NCBI GenBank assembly: GCA_002900995.3 | Contig: CM035305.1 | Span: forward strand, 1,488,001 to 1,552,000 | Source of the DNA: Ganoderma boninense | Lineage: Eukaryota; Basidiomycota; Agaricomycetes; Polyporales; Polyporaceae | DNA length: 64,000 nt | Direction: 5' to 3' | Shown here: positions 1-12,092 of the stretch, one piece after another | How positions within the stretch are numbered: the first letter of the stretch is position 1 | Layout of the letters: the number at the start of each line of letters is the position of its first letter | The notes under the pieces: model-generated | What the model saw: only the letters and a program-made list of their open reading frames with translations | Databases searched by the model: none | What the model was told of the DNA's origin: nothing | Made by a program: the position numbers and the translations under genes

Positions 1-3000
1 TATGGTTGTCGGACCTGATGTTGTGACGTTTGACAGGTCTCGAGGCCGCGGAAATTGGCCAACAGATTCATATCCGAGATATCCGGCGCTGCGCGGCCAC
101 GAGGGAAGCGAGCTTTTCGGTGTCATGTACCTTTATCAAGTATGCCCGCCAAGATGTATGGTCTGAGCTAATGCCGTTCACTTCCTGGCCGCAACATATT
201 TTGACAATCTAATCTTTCAGTGCAGAGGCTGAACCATTCCAAGGTGACGAGGTTAGCTGTCCCCTGCCAGAAGCCGAAATTAACGGTGTCGAGGCGCATG
301 GTAAACTCGTTCTGTTTCGGAGGCTATAGATTCTAACCGACCATTTTAGGCTAGCATTGTTTCATTTCAGCAGGATCCTCGTGGCTAAACCGCATCCTCG
401 GTGTGGGATGTCTTCTCCCGCTACATGGGCTCCAACAACGCCATCTGTTTTTGGACATTCCCTCATCGGATGTATCCGATATTCTCCACGTCAGTTCCTG
501 CGCCATGACTCCATGAGATGAATTTTTCGGTTATGTCACCTCGTCCTCATGGCTAATAAATTTCAGTAGGTGACACGATTGCATGTGCTACATGGTACGG
601 ACTTTGAAAAAAAAAACATCGTGGTCCGCAACAGGCATCGTGCATTGCAGATTCTCTTTACGACTTTGTGAAGGGACGTTGTCCTTGTGGTCCGGTAATC
701 ACATTTTGACATGGCATGACCGGAGATCAAACTGACTCTTCCTGGTTTAGGTCGAAACAGTCTCGGACTGAGAAAAGCGGAGCTTTCTCGGAACAAGTCT
801 ACGGTTGTCTATGTTCTCTTTTCACTGCCACTTCCGGCTTCCGGGTGTATGGTGTCTCCTTGAGCCTGTGACACGTCGGATGGCGACCGTGACCGTTGAC
901 ATACCGTGCTCTGGTTAATCGGCACGAAACATTGCCGAACCGAACAGTTGACCGGCCCATTCATACGACCTCGTTGAGTGCCGTAGGTCCTCCGATGTGC
1001 CTGCACCGTTCGTTACGACCGCGGTCTCCGCACGACTCAGACAGCCTGTGAGTATTTTCGTTCAACTTTTACAACCAAACGCGGAGCAGATCCGGAGGCA
1101 TTTTGATGCCCGTAGACAGCTGTGGCCGCGCCTCCGTTTGAGAGCCGTCTCCTTTGAGTCGGGTTCTTCGTTTACCGGCGGGATGCACTGCTTGCCATGC
1201 GTGCCTCGCTGATCATTCCAGGGAAGACCTGGTCTTCAAACGGCCTATTGACTGTCAACCGATGTTTACTATTTTAGGCTTCCCTTGCCCTTTACAGACA
1301 CATCGTCCGACTCCTCCCATGAATGCATGAAGCGTCAGGGCCCCATGTGCCCGCAACTCGCCTAAGTTCCGAGTATGGAGGTTCCCGGCGACACTGAGAT
1401 GATGTCATTCTCGAACGATCGTCTGCTGCTTACTACTAAATGAAATATCTTCGCGAGACTTCCCTTGAACAGGGTCCGATCATGGCAGCGCATCGCCGGC
1501 CGCTTTCCCAGCGGTGTTCGACGGGCCCAAAGATCCTAGAAGTGTCTGCGCGGAGGAGCCCCATGACTGCTCGGGCCCGTCCGCATCGTGAGCTTTTTGG
1601 ACGTGAGTGGCATTGGGTGCTTATTCGGGGCGGCCACGAGGCTTTAGGTTCCGATGGGCCGCAGATTGTGGCTCCCATATGGGTCTCGTCCGAGTCGCCG
1701 CCTGCACTGGAACCTGGAACGGAACGCGTTTCCCACTTCCGATGTCCCCGAACGACGAATGAAGTCTCGAATGGATCCGCTGCATGGAAGGGTGTGTCGA
1801 TTTTTTTGTTTACGACATCGAGTACTGTCTGCGGTGTTTGAACAGATTAACGCGGCCTCATGACGCACCAAGGGTTGCGTTTGCACGCCGTCAGGCCCCT
1901 TTGGACGGTGCTGGAGAACCATGTCGCGCCTGTTGCAGGCGCCGTTGTCGAGAGAGTGTGGGTACTCGTGTCACGGTGGTCGTCGGGTGGCCAATGTACC
2001 CATGCGAGCGAACGGAAGGGGACGCTTCGTTTTCCATGGACGGTGTCCAGGGTGGTGGTCCTTGCGCGCCAACGGGCCACGAAGAGGCAAGTTTGGTTCG
2101 AAAGTCTCAGGAACAGCTTCTCCTGCGCTAACCGATCAGTGCGTGGGGCTCTGGCGCTCGCGATAATTTCGGAGCCATGGAGAGGACTCGGGCAACGTGC
2201 TCCTTCTCCCTGGAGGCGGACGAAGAGGAGGCGCCTGACGGAGATGGAGGAAGCGCTGGGAGGAGAGACGTGCGCGATGGCGGGAGCGCCGGTGATGGCG
2301 ACATGGCCCGGAGTCCCAGAGCCGCAGCCAGTGGCCACGACGTCGATTCGGATGTCTGCCCAACGCTCTCTTGCGTTAGTCTCTCTCCCACTCCCCGTGA
2401 ATCGCAACTGCCAGCATGCCCCTTCAGGAATCGCCTGACCCCGCTACGCCCGCATGGGCGCAGAACGTAAAGTCCGAATATCTGATCTTTTATTCTTCTT
2501 GTGCCGATGGCGGCAAACTGTGGTGTCCGGTATGTTGTTCTCCGCTGCCCATCCGTTGTGCATAACTTCCGTGTTGATAGGAGCGGTCATTGACAGGATT
2601 GCGTCGCGGTCGAAGGTTTCGTCAAGCACACCTTCGAACCGGAGGCAGGGCCTTCTGCCACCATCATCTACGTCGGACAACGCTCGGAGTAAGGCTACTC
2701 CACCGGTGATGTCCTCTACAGCATCAGAGCCGACCTCCGTTTCTACAGGTGGAAAACCGCTTCCAATCCTTTCAGAGCCCACCCCTGGAACGTGCAATCG
2801 ATTCCGACTGTCATCAGGGCTCGAGACGTGAGTAATTTCCATAAACCTCCCTCGGCATAGGCGCACATCGCTCAAATTTGCCGCCTACTCCCCCTCTTAC
2901 CCACCCTCGATAGGGCGCACGGTTGGTCGATGCCGAGATATCAGCAAACCTGCTCTCATTCGTCCAGCAGTAGACCTCTCCCTTGTGGTCCCGGTGGGAT

Positions 3001-3470
3001 TTCTCCACTGCTTCGAATGCATGACCTATCTTCCCCCTGCGACCTCCGAGCCAGGAGCGCCCAACCGCCAACTTGAGGCATTCAGTCAGATTTCTTGCGT
3101 TATCAGCGCCCGCCTTAGAGGCCACGCTGTGTTCGCGGACTGTACCGTGTGTGCCGAGGCAGACCATCTCCCTAGAAGAGCTCCGTTCCGCCAGCCGGTG
3201 TATGTGCCGTTCAACCGTCATTCTCCTCCATTGGAGGGTCTCCAGGGCCATTCTGTCCTGGAACAGGTGATGAAGAGGACGCACGGTGAAGGCGCTCAGA
3301 GATTGACACCTTGCACATACCCGATGCGCGAACGGCGAGCCATGAGATCAGACCAGTATTATGGAAGTCTCCGTGAAATCCAAGCCCCGTTGAGTCTCCT
3401 ACTTAATACTACGCACCCTATAGATCTCCCGGACGCGAGAACGCCCCCAATCAGCGACTTCTGTACCATC
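1..3470. other. No gene recognised (3.5 kb)
   Basis: I see no recognisable protein family, tRNA, or repeat here. A few uninterrupted frames exist on both strands (for example 1847-2438 and 2444-2875), but they overlap each other, carry no domain I know and do not join into a spliced model. The last 100 bases before 3471 are the presumed upstream region of the amidase gene. Confidence 0.5.
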
Positions 3471-5485
3471 ATGCCTGGCGACACACTCAAGGGTCCTGGT
3501 AGGCGTCCACCCCCCATCCCGTGGCAGGAGGTGTCGAGAGCGAAGAAGGCTGACCGGGAAGCGCGTCTTGCTAAACGGCCCGAATGGCGATTGGAATTCG
3601 CCGTGCCCAAGGAGCAAAATGATGTGTCAAACCTTCCAACATCACAGCTCACCCCTCGTCAACTCGAGATCGTGCATCTGGACGCCACCGCCCTCGCCGA
3701 GGCCATTCGCAACCGGAGATATACTGCGGTCGAGACGATACAAGCTTTTTGCCACGTTGCGACTGTCGCCCAGGATCTCACCAACTGCCTTACGGAAATA
3801 CTGTTCGACGAAGGCCTCGCAAGAGCCCGAGAGTTAGATCAGCATCTTCAGCAGACTGGGCAGGTCGTCGGTCCGCTGCATGGAGTCCCAGTATCGATAA
3901 AGGATCACATCCTTGTCCGCGGTCATGATACTGCCACAGGATATATTCAGTGGGCCGGGCATACAGTTGCCGAGAAGGACGCCGTCGTGGTGGACCTGCT
4001 GCGAAAGGCTGGCGCCGTCATCTACGTCAAGACCGCAAACCCCCAAACACTCTTGGTACGCCCCGCCCCCGTTACTGTTATCAACCCTGCAACCTAAAAT
4101 GCTCCATCGATCCATTTAGGCCATCGAAACGAACAACAATATTTACGGGCGGACCGTGAATCCGCATAACCGCTGTGAGCTGCGCCCGAACCCTTCACAC
4201 CTTTGCCACACCTCGTGACCGTGACCGATCTTTGACATTGCTACAGCCCTCACGCCAGGTGGGAGCAGCGGAGGCGAGGGTGCCTTGATTGCGATGCATG
4301 GGAGCCCCTTGGGTATCGGAACAGACATCGGTGGTTCAATTGTAAGTGAACTTTGAAGTCGCCTTTCCATGCCATATGGCATTCCGCAGAATCAAAGAAG
4401 CCTCATAACCTAATAACGTTAATCCAGCGCATTCCTGCGGGATACACGGGGCTGTACGGGCTCAAGGGGTCCGTCGGCCGTCTCCCCCACGCGGGTCTTA
4501 TGGGTTCTCATGACGGCATGGACGCGATCGTCGGTGCCCTTGGGCCCCTCGCGACGTCGGGGCGCGACCTCGCGCTGTTCTGCCAAGTTATGTTGCAGTA
4601 CGAGCCTTGGCTCATCGAGCCGACCCTGCTGGAGATTCCGTGGAGGCAGGAGATCGTGGACGGCGCCGGCATCCCGCAAAAGCTGTCGATAGCAATCCTG
4701 TGGGACGACGGGGTTGTCGCCCCGCACCCACCTATCTTGGACGCCCTGAAGCGAACGAGCGACGCCCTGGTTGCGGCGGGCCATGATGTGATTGCCTGGG
4801 ACCCTGTGGACCATCACGACGCCTGGGATCTCATAGTAGGTTCCGCTCCGCCACGGATCTATCTGTCAGCACGTGGCTGACAAACACTATGTATTTCGTT
4901 CGACGGCAGACAAAGTTGTACTTCCTTGACGGCGGCGAGGAGTACCGCGCGATGCTCGAGCACGACCCCCCCGTGCCCCAGACAGAGTGGATACTCGCGC
5001 AGGTCCCCAACGGCGGCGAGCCGTTCACCATCGCGGAGGTCTTCCGCCTCAACCTCACGCGAGAAGCGTTCCGCACCCGCCTCGCAGCGCACTGGAACGC
5101 CACTGTGGCCCGCACGGCGACGGGGCGTGCCGTCGACGCGGTGCTGACCCCTGTTGCGGCTACCCTTGCGCCCCCACACGACACGACGCGCTGGTGGGGA
5201 TACACGTCGTACTGGAATCTGCTCGACTTCCCCGCCGCAGTCTTCCCCGCGGGACGCTTCAGTGCGGCGGGGTACCAGCCCCTGGCGCAGTGGCCGCAGG
5301 GTGCGGTGCACATGGACGAGCCCCGGAACGACACAGAGCGGTTCATCCGGGAGCAATGGGACCCGCAGACGTACGACAACGCGGCGGTGGGACTCCAGCT
5401 CGTCGGGCGACGCCTAAACGAGGAGCGGCTCCTGGGCGTGCTGCGCAAGGTCGAGGAGGCCATCCAGAACTTCCGCATGCAGTAG
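3471..5485 (+). CDS. Amidase-signature family enzyme (acetamidase/fatty-acid-amide-hydrolase-like)
   Basis: Five exons give a 572-residue protein; introns are 4056-4119, 4175-4246, 4342-4427 and 4836-4909, and the spliced length is an exact multiple of three. The amidase signature catalytic triad is visible: the lysine in PVSIKDH, the glycine/serine loop TPGGSSGGEGAL, and GTDIGGSI, which runs directly across a splice junction into RIPAGYTGLYGLKG. The family hydrolyses amide bonds through a Ser-cisSer-Lys mechanism. The length and the charged N-terminal segment (about 100 residues before the core) match fungal acetamidase/FAAH-type proteins, which are cytosolic or membrane-associated. I chose the ATG at 3471 because the upstream continuation of the frame looks non-coding. 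The true substrate cannot be told from sequence. Confidence 0.93.
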
Positions 5486-7652
5486 TAGGGGGAACTACTA
5501 GGATGAGTAGGCGACGGAAGCCCCCGGGGATTCTGGATCTCGATGAGTGGGGAGGTACGGCTCATGGACATGTCCAGGGTCCGTGCCAAGGGGATTTGAT
5601 GTGGCCGAATGCAGGGAGAACCATGTCGTTGCTGCGAAAGGATGGGAATTTCGGATATGGGGGGGGGTCTCGCCGGGCAGTCCATGTTCCTTCCCTTAGA
5701 GCGGGCGAATGTCAGGATTTCAAGGGCTCGATCTGTGATGATCTCACTCGACGAGAGAGGCATGGGCCGAGGTCGCAGTACAACTCCTGCTAGTGCCTGG
5801 AGGAAATCATTGCCCTTGCAGATCCGGTCAGGTCCAAGGGGGCGTGTTCAGTAACGGAATTCACACTGAGGAGATATGTTGGGGATCTCGACATTACTGT
5901 ATCGTATATCTTGACATGAGAGGGCGCGGGGCTTCTTCGCCACCGCGCAGCTCGCCATGCGCCCAAAGGGTCCAAGGGTCGTGATCTTCTTAACATAGCA
6001 TAGGGCCGCCCCGTGTCTCCATTAAGTGCAGACATGGGTCCTGCGCGCGCGTGGATTATTCATTACATACGTACCGCGCGCCGCAAGTGTAAGGGACGAT
6101 AACATTCAACGGGACCAAAACATTCAAATGAGTTCCACCCCTGTGAAATGAACGTGAGAGCTGGACAACACACGGCTGGAGGGCGTATGTCAGACACAGC
6201 CAAGAGCATGCTGTCCGTCCTTGTCTATCTGGAAAAGCCGGTGCGCCGCGGGGCGACGGCTATTGACTGTCAATGTCGGTCACATATCCGAACTGAGGGC
6301 GAGGGCGTGGAGTCGTGACCAAATGAATCATGACAAGGTGGTTTTCCTGCCGAGAACAACCCTGGGGCGGCGACCTGCGGGCCAAGTTGATTAAACCGCC
6401 AAGAGGTTGACGTTGGTTTGACGAATTGACGAATGTAGCAGATACGGCCTGACAACAGCCCACGACACCGGAGCAATGCCGGGCTGGCTGGGGTGCTTGA
6501 CGTGCCAATGATTGAGATGCGGATACTCAGAAATCAGGACAACGGACTCATGGGCCGTGGCACGTCGTGTGGCAGCTGGGCCATGGGTGTCGGATGTTTA
6601 TGTGGCATTGGACGGCGTTGTTCGGATAAGATATTTGAAAGAGTGGGGGCCCAGAGGAGCAGGGCAAAGATTTTGCTGAGACGGACATGGCGGCTGGAGG
6701 TGGTAAGGCTGCCCTTGTGCTAGAAGAGGCAAGGACGAGGATGGGGGCCGTTGGGATCAAGCTCGGATCGGAGGAGGCGGAGGAGAGGCGCGGTTCAAAC
6801 CTGTTGGACTCTTGCCACGCCTGCACACGGATCTCGCTGTACTGCCTCTAAGCGCCCCGAGTCCACCTTGCCACCTACTGCGACGACCCGATAGCTGCCA
6901 GCAGCCTCTTTCTCATCTTTCCTCCCCACGTTGCCCCCGGCCTGCTACCGGACACTCGCATACATCTCCGTGTTTTTGTTCAGACGTGCGCGCCAGCCCC
7001 AAGGGCCCCAGCACGCGGGACAGATGAATGAGGCCGTCGTGCAGGTGACGTACTCCCAGGCGACAGAATGCTTGTGTTGATGCACCCGGATGGGGCCTAG
7101 CACGCGACTGTTCGCCTTCTTGCTCGGACGCCAGACAAAATCAAGCAAGAGTCGACGGGCGAACGCGGATTCTGGGCTTGGATAGCCATGACGAACTGGC
7201 GGCCTCCGTCCCAGTCCGCGCTCAATTCAAGCCTCAGACGCGCAATAAATTTCCGCCGCGCGTCTCTGCCATCGTCTGTGAGGCTTACTCAGGTCTGTCT
7301 CCCCAGCCCGTCGCCTCGGAGGTCAAAATGCCGATATGAAGTCCTTTCGATGTCCGATGTACTCTATGTCCACCACTTGTTGTCACGGCGCCAACCGCGT
7401 CCTCAGACTAGCCGCCCATTCGCGGCGCTCCAGTAACCTCATCCTCCAGTCGTCTATCGCTGTCAGGATGGCGATACTGTTCCTGTCTACACATATAAAG
7501 GATCCCCCCACCTCCTCCACAGCACATCCCAGTCACAGCGGTTCCCCGCACAACTATCCCCCCGACCTCCTCCTTCCGTCCTCCTCCTCGGTGACGCCGC
7601 TCCCCTCCTCCTCGTCTTTCAAAGCTCGCCCGTCCACCTCTAGCCCCCCACC
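5486..7652. other. Intergenic, no gene recognised
   Basis: This 2.2 kb stretch between the amidase and the GNAT gene holds only short frames in all readings with no recognisable domain. Its last 160 bases act as the promoter and leader of the GNAT gene and become strongly pyrimidine-rich. Confidence 0.5.
7494..7500 (+). promoter_or_regulatory. TATA box of the GNAT gene
   Basis: TATAAAG lies 153 bases upstream of the start codon at 7653 and is followed by a C/T-rich leader, the usual arrangement in basidiomycete promoters. Confidence 0.5.
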
Positions 7653-8898
7653 ATGCCTGGCATTCACGCTGACGCGCACACTCAGTCCTTTGTCTTGCAG
7701 CATCTTACCGCAGACGACTTCCTGACCTTCACCTACCCTACTCTTCGACGTCATGAGGCGTCTTCTAATATTGTCCTGGCCCACGCGCTCAAGCGTGTCG
7801 GTGCCGAGGCCGCGCCAAACCGATATGAATCCGTTTCCGACGACCAGGTCGACGCGCTCTTTGCCACCATGGCCCGTGATCGCTACGCCCTCCGCCCATC
7901 GAATGACGCCTTTTGGCTCACTCTCTGGAGCGTTTCCCCTCAATCCGGCCGGCCAACGCTCGATCTCATTCTTTCCTGCATCAACTGGTCCCTGGGCGAC
8001 TACCCAATCTTCCTTTGGACCCCTCGCCGTGCGTTTGCCACGTCCCCCACCTGGCTCGTGCCTCGCATCCAGCAGATCACCAAGCAACTGCTCGATTGTG
8101 TCCCGCCCGAACGGGTCTTCTCCGTTTTCGGCCTGACGTCCCTGGTCAAGACGTTTTCCCGCGTGTGGACACAAGCGACAGGCTTCGCCATTGAGCCAGA
8201 GCCCTTCTACGCCGCCCTGCACTCGTATTGCACGCCGGAAACCTTCCGGCAACGGGACGCAGCGCTGCCGCAGGGGCACCAGCTGCGAAAGGCGAAGATG
8301 GCAGACCGAGAGGCGGTTGCACAGCTCTGCAAGGAATTCGCCGACGATTCCGTGAGTATCGCATGCCCCCCTCCCCCCATCTCTGGGCGTCGCGGGCTGA
8401 CAGTTCTCTATCGTGCATCAGATCTACTTCCCCCTCTCCATCGAGCGCGCCCGGATCGAGGCCCGTGAACTCATCTCGAAGGGGCTTGTGTGGGTCTACG
8501 ACGCAAGCGGCGACATCACGACCATCTGCGCGGCGACACGCAACAGCCCTCGCATTACCGCGATCACGAAGGTGTACACGACGCCGCGGTGGCGGCGGAG
8601 GGGGTGCGCGGAGCTGCTCGTGCGCGCTGTTACCGCCCAGTGAGTCTTCTCTCTCTTCAGCGGCTTGGCGCGCGCATTGCGGATCGGAAGAAGCAGGGGC
8701 TGATATGACGCGCGACGATCTAGGCTGCTCTTCGACTCCGGAAAAGAGGCCGTCGTGCTCTACGTCGGACACGAGAACAGCGCGCAGCGCGTCTACGACC
8801 GAGTCGGCTTCGCAGGCCTGTGCGGCAAGCCGAAGCCTGATGGCGTGGAGGATGCCCTCGAGCTCGGCTTCGTTGGCGCGGACAGGGGACACTGGTGA
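7653..8898 (+). CDS. GNAT-family N-acetyltransferase
   Basis: Three exons (introns 8352-8421 and 8640-8723, both GT-AG) give 363 residues in frame. The C-terminal third has GNAT features: a strand ending in ITKVYTTPRWRRRGCAELLV, matching the family's motif A (V-x-x-x-x-RGxG-type acetyl-CoA pyrophosphate loop, here RRRGCA), then VVLYVGHENSAQRVYDRVGF, the motif B strand and helix where the acyl-CoA sits. The N-terminal 200 residues form a family-specific region found in fungal GNAT proteins of unknown substrate. No signal peptide or membrane segment is seen, so it is probably cytosolic or nuclear. Family assignment is firm; the substrate is unknown. Confidence 0.88.
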
Positions 8899-11170
8899 TT
8901 CCGCCGCAACCTTGAACTATCCGTACTAGTAGTAATGTTCCCTTAATCCCTCATTCATGACGCTCACATTCTGCCGAGCCTCGCATATCCCAGTATCAGC
9001 CCAACTGGTGTTTAATCTACCCGTAGCATTTGTAGCTCTAGTCATTTCGTAGTCCTATTTATCTCGAACTTTATTCACTAGCCGGATTCCATTATTGCCC
9101 AGTTATTTGTTCTACCCCTCCTTTACGTGTACGCATACGTAGCCTCTACTTAATAAGATGTTGACATCTTCTCGTTAACATTCACATCGCGTGATCCATG
9201 TGCATCTCCTTGGCGAGCTCTACGGCCGCGACGACTGGGATGTGATCTAGTCCCGAATTTACGCGGCAGGGGTGGTGGCCAGGGACGAGTGCCTCATGCT
9301 TGCGGCACGTTGCCTTCCCTCCCCAGAGAGTGCATGGCGGAGGGGGGCAGGTGCGTGTTATTCGGTCATTCCCACGCTGCTGCGAAAACAATCATATAAC
9401 TCGTTCTGTGCCGCTTAGTGTCAGCAACTGATCACGCCAATGCGCCCGACATGCGTGCTCAGAAGCTCTTGGGAGGGTTTCATGGCTGGGCCACCCCCCG
9501 ATGCGGGAATAAGGCGGGGAACAGTGCACCGAACGGGACATATAGCACCTCCCGACGCAGGGGAGAGCAAGGGTCTCCCGACCAAGCCAGGCGTGTCTCA
9601 GAAGCACGAAGCTGGCTGAAAGTTGAGGTTGAAACGGGCTTCTATCCTTTGACGGAGGCCCCTTGATCGAGTTGGCTTAGAAGACGTCCGGAAAGGATGC
9701 TCTCCCTGCAGAAGCTTGCGAGGACAGCGGTCTCAGAAGGGCGGATGACTACAGCGAACCCTGCACTGCCTGCGGAGGCGGCGATCTTATGACGTCGGGC
9801 ACCACCTTCGTTGTACCTCGATAGATGAAGCTCGAGAACACTCGGGGAAGATTTCGAGTCTTGGAACCGCACATCTGCCAGAGAGAAGTAGAGTGGTGGG
9901 ACCAGTGGTCCGTCCAAAGCCACTTCCCGAGTCGATTCTCTGTTCTGCCGGGCCGTCTACTGAGCAAAACAAATCGCGTTAGTTGCTATAGGAAAACCCG
10001 GTTCCAATTTGCATGATAGGCTCGGAAACAGATGTGGCTGCAGATGGGTTAGCCAAATGCCGTCACCGGGGGAGGTGGCACAACACTTTCCCCCTCGGTG
10101 GCCTCGACTAAGCCGTGCAATGCCGGTGTCATGCGAACGGGTCTACGAGACTGTCTGCAGAAGCCAAAGATATTCCCGTATTTCGCCTCGCAGCCATGCC
10201 CGCTTCGTCCTAGCATGTGGATGCTCTCCAATAGGCCATGTGCCTGAACCTATGACAGCAAGGCGTTACTTGGAAGCGGCGCTGCGAACGTTGGGAGCGC
10301 CTCCAAACCTTCTTTGATCCCAGCCACGCCGCGGATTTTCCTCGTGGGGGCTTGGACGCTTCTTTATGTCCGGGAGTCAATGGTCCTGCGACTTCCACAC
10401 TTACCCTTCGGCGACCGCGCGGGCTTCCTACGTGATGAGCCATCGATGCAGGCTCAGGCGGGCATCAATACGAGAAACGATTGCAGCCTTCGTTGGTTTG
10501 GTCCGATCCAGGCTTCTAGTCCGAGGGCTGGCTGAGACTACACGCCATAGCGACGTACACGCCACCACTGGACATAACGCTATTGAAAATTTGCCAGCGG
10601 CCGCTGTAAGTGAACGGTGTCAGCATCCGCGACGATGAAATGACTCGGCGCGAGTGCAAACCATGAAGTACTTCATGCGGGGCCCGACGCCACTGTTGGC
10701 ATCCTACAACAGTTCCGTCAAGCCCAAGTCAAGCGAGTAGCGTGCCTGCAGGCAGAGCAACGCTGATGATCTGTCGGCCTGTGTCAGCGATTTGGTCATA
10801 TCCAGAGGCGTATTCAGCATCCCGGAACATACTTCTACTTCTCAGGGTCCGTTGGCATTATGACCGTGGTAGAGTCGTCGTCCGGACCGGTTCTACTTTC
10901 CCATGACGCCTTGTCATCGTCTCCTCCGCACGCACGCGTACCTGTAGCTGCGAAGTCATGGTCGTACCTGATCCCAGACAAGGTCCTATGCTGCCTGAAC
11001 CTTCGTCTGGCCTCAACGAGCTCCCGACGCCAGGCACATGTCCCTGTCCTCCGAGCCGCCATCATCGCATGTGACGGCGAACCTCTGTGGATGTGATCGA
11101 GAGAAGACTGGAATTCGCAACCTACGCCGAGACAAGGTGCAACGTGCGATGTGCATAGCTCCTTGTGCCT
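8899..11170. other. Intergenic, no gene recognised
   Basis: This 2.3 kb region separates the GNAT gene (rightward) from the MoaC 3' end (leftward). The two genes converge on it. It is AT-richer just after the GNAT stop, consistent with a 3' UTR, and otherwise has only short frames without a recognisable family. Confidence 0.5.
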
Positions 11171-12008
11171 CTACGGCTCCGCACCCGTCCGCACGAAGTC
11201 ACCGCTCTTCCCGCCGGCCTTGCGCTCCACCAGAACTTCTCCGATGACCATCTCACTCCCGGCCACTGCCTTGAGCATGTCCCACACGGTCAGCAGCCCG
11301 ATGGACACCGCGGTCAGGGCCTCCATCTCTACGCCCGTCTTGCCTTCGCAGGTGACAGTCGCGCGACAGGTGATGCTATACGTCAGCCTCTCGCTCCTCT
11401 CCCCAGTCACAGCTTCAACTCCGATATCGGACCTCGTGGCGTGCCCAGGGCTGTCGTTGTGTTCGCTGGGGCATCGGAGGCGGACCGGGGGCTAACCTGG
11501 GCGTTGGCGTTGGCGCGAACCGCGGGGTGCAGCGTCACGGCAATATGCGAGAGCGCGAGCGGGTGGCACAGGGGGATGAGTTCCCACGTCCTTTTACAGC
11601 CCATGATAGCTGCGAGCTGGGCGACTGTGAGCACGTCTCCCTTCGACCGGGCCTTCTCCTTCGCTTTGCGGAGTGCCGTCGTCTCTGCAGCATGGGAAGG
11701 ATCGTCGTGTTCTTCCATGAGGAAGGATTTCGTTATGAGTTCATAGGCGACTTTTGGGATGAGGATGCGCCCCGACGCGGTGGCAGTCCGACGAGTCGGC
11801 TCCTTCGGAGATACGTCTACCATGGAGGCGCGACCGCTGTCATCGACGTGCGTGAGACGCGCGGGTGGAGTGCTAATGGGTCCAGTGGGTGCGGTACTGA
11901 AACACCGTGCCCGAGCCAGATGAGCGTCGCGCGCCAGTAAGATATTGCAGCTCGATCGGGATCTCGGTGAGCGTTGTATTGACCGGTCGGAGGCGGGGCG
12001 GTGCAGAC
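11171..12008 (-). CDS. moaC: MoaC-type cyclic pyranopterin monophosphate synthase (MOCS1B-like part of the moco locus)
   Basis: MoaC converts the MoaA product (3',8-cyclo-GTP) into cyclic pyranopterin monophosphate. The frame shows [18 protein letters not shown], then [30 protein letters not shown] and, after an intron, [14 protein letters not shown] and KSGGKSGDF, all hallmark MoaC motifs including the CHP and GVEMEALTA active-site segments. It is encoded downstream of MoaA on the same strand. An internal ATG at 11823 (MVDVS) falls inside the conserved domain, so translation must begin upstream; the simplest source is splicing of intron 12009-12092, which joins MoaA to MoaC in frame through a 62-codon linker. 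The intron between IAVTL and GVEAVTGE (about 11425-11490) cannot be placed cleanly: its ends are out of phase by one base. Stop is TAG at 11171-11173. Confidence 0.9.
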
Positions 12009-12092
12009 CTATTTTACGGACGGAGGATCAGGACGGAGAAAATCAGGATCGAGATAGTGCGGGACGAACAGGGTGAAGACGAGGTACTCAAC
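12009..12092 (-). promoter_or_regulatory. Stop-containing intron between MoaA and MoaC (candidate intron-retention switch)
   Basis: On the minus strand the donor GTTGAG starts inside the last glycine codon of MoaA, a CTGAT branch site lies about 15 bases before the acceptor, and the intron ends in ATAG at 12009, giving 84 nt. Retention leaves MoaA ending in ILIGG followed at once by TGA. Removal rebuilds the glycine codon and continues into a 62-codon linker and MoaC. See findings. Confidence 0.7.

Noticed and set aside
1847..2438. Two overlapping open frames on opposite strands near the left end
   Set aside because: Both are open over the same bases, which is common in GC-rich non-coding DNA; no domain on either.
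11823..11823. ATG at 11823 (MVDVSPK) as the MoaC start
   Set aside because: It lies inside the conserved MoaC domain; [11 protein letters not shown] directly upstream is in frame and conserved.
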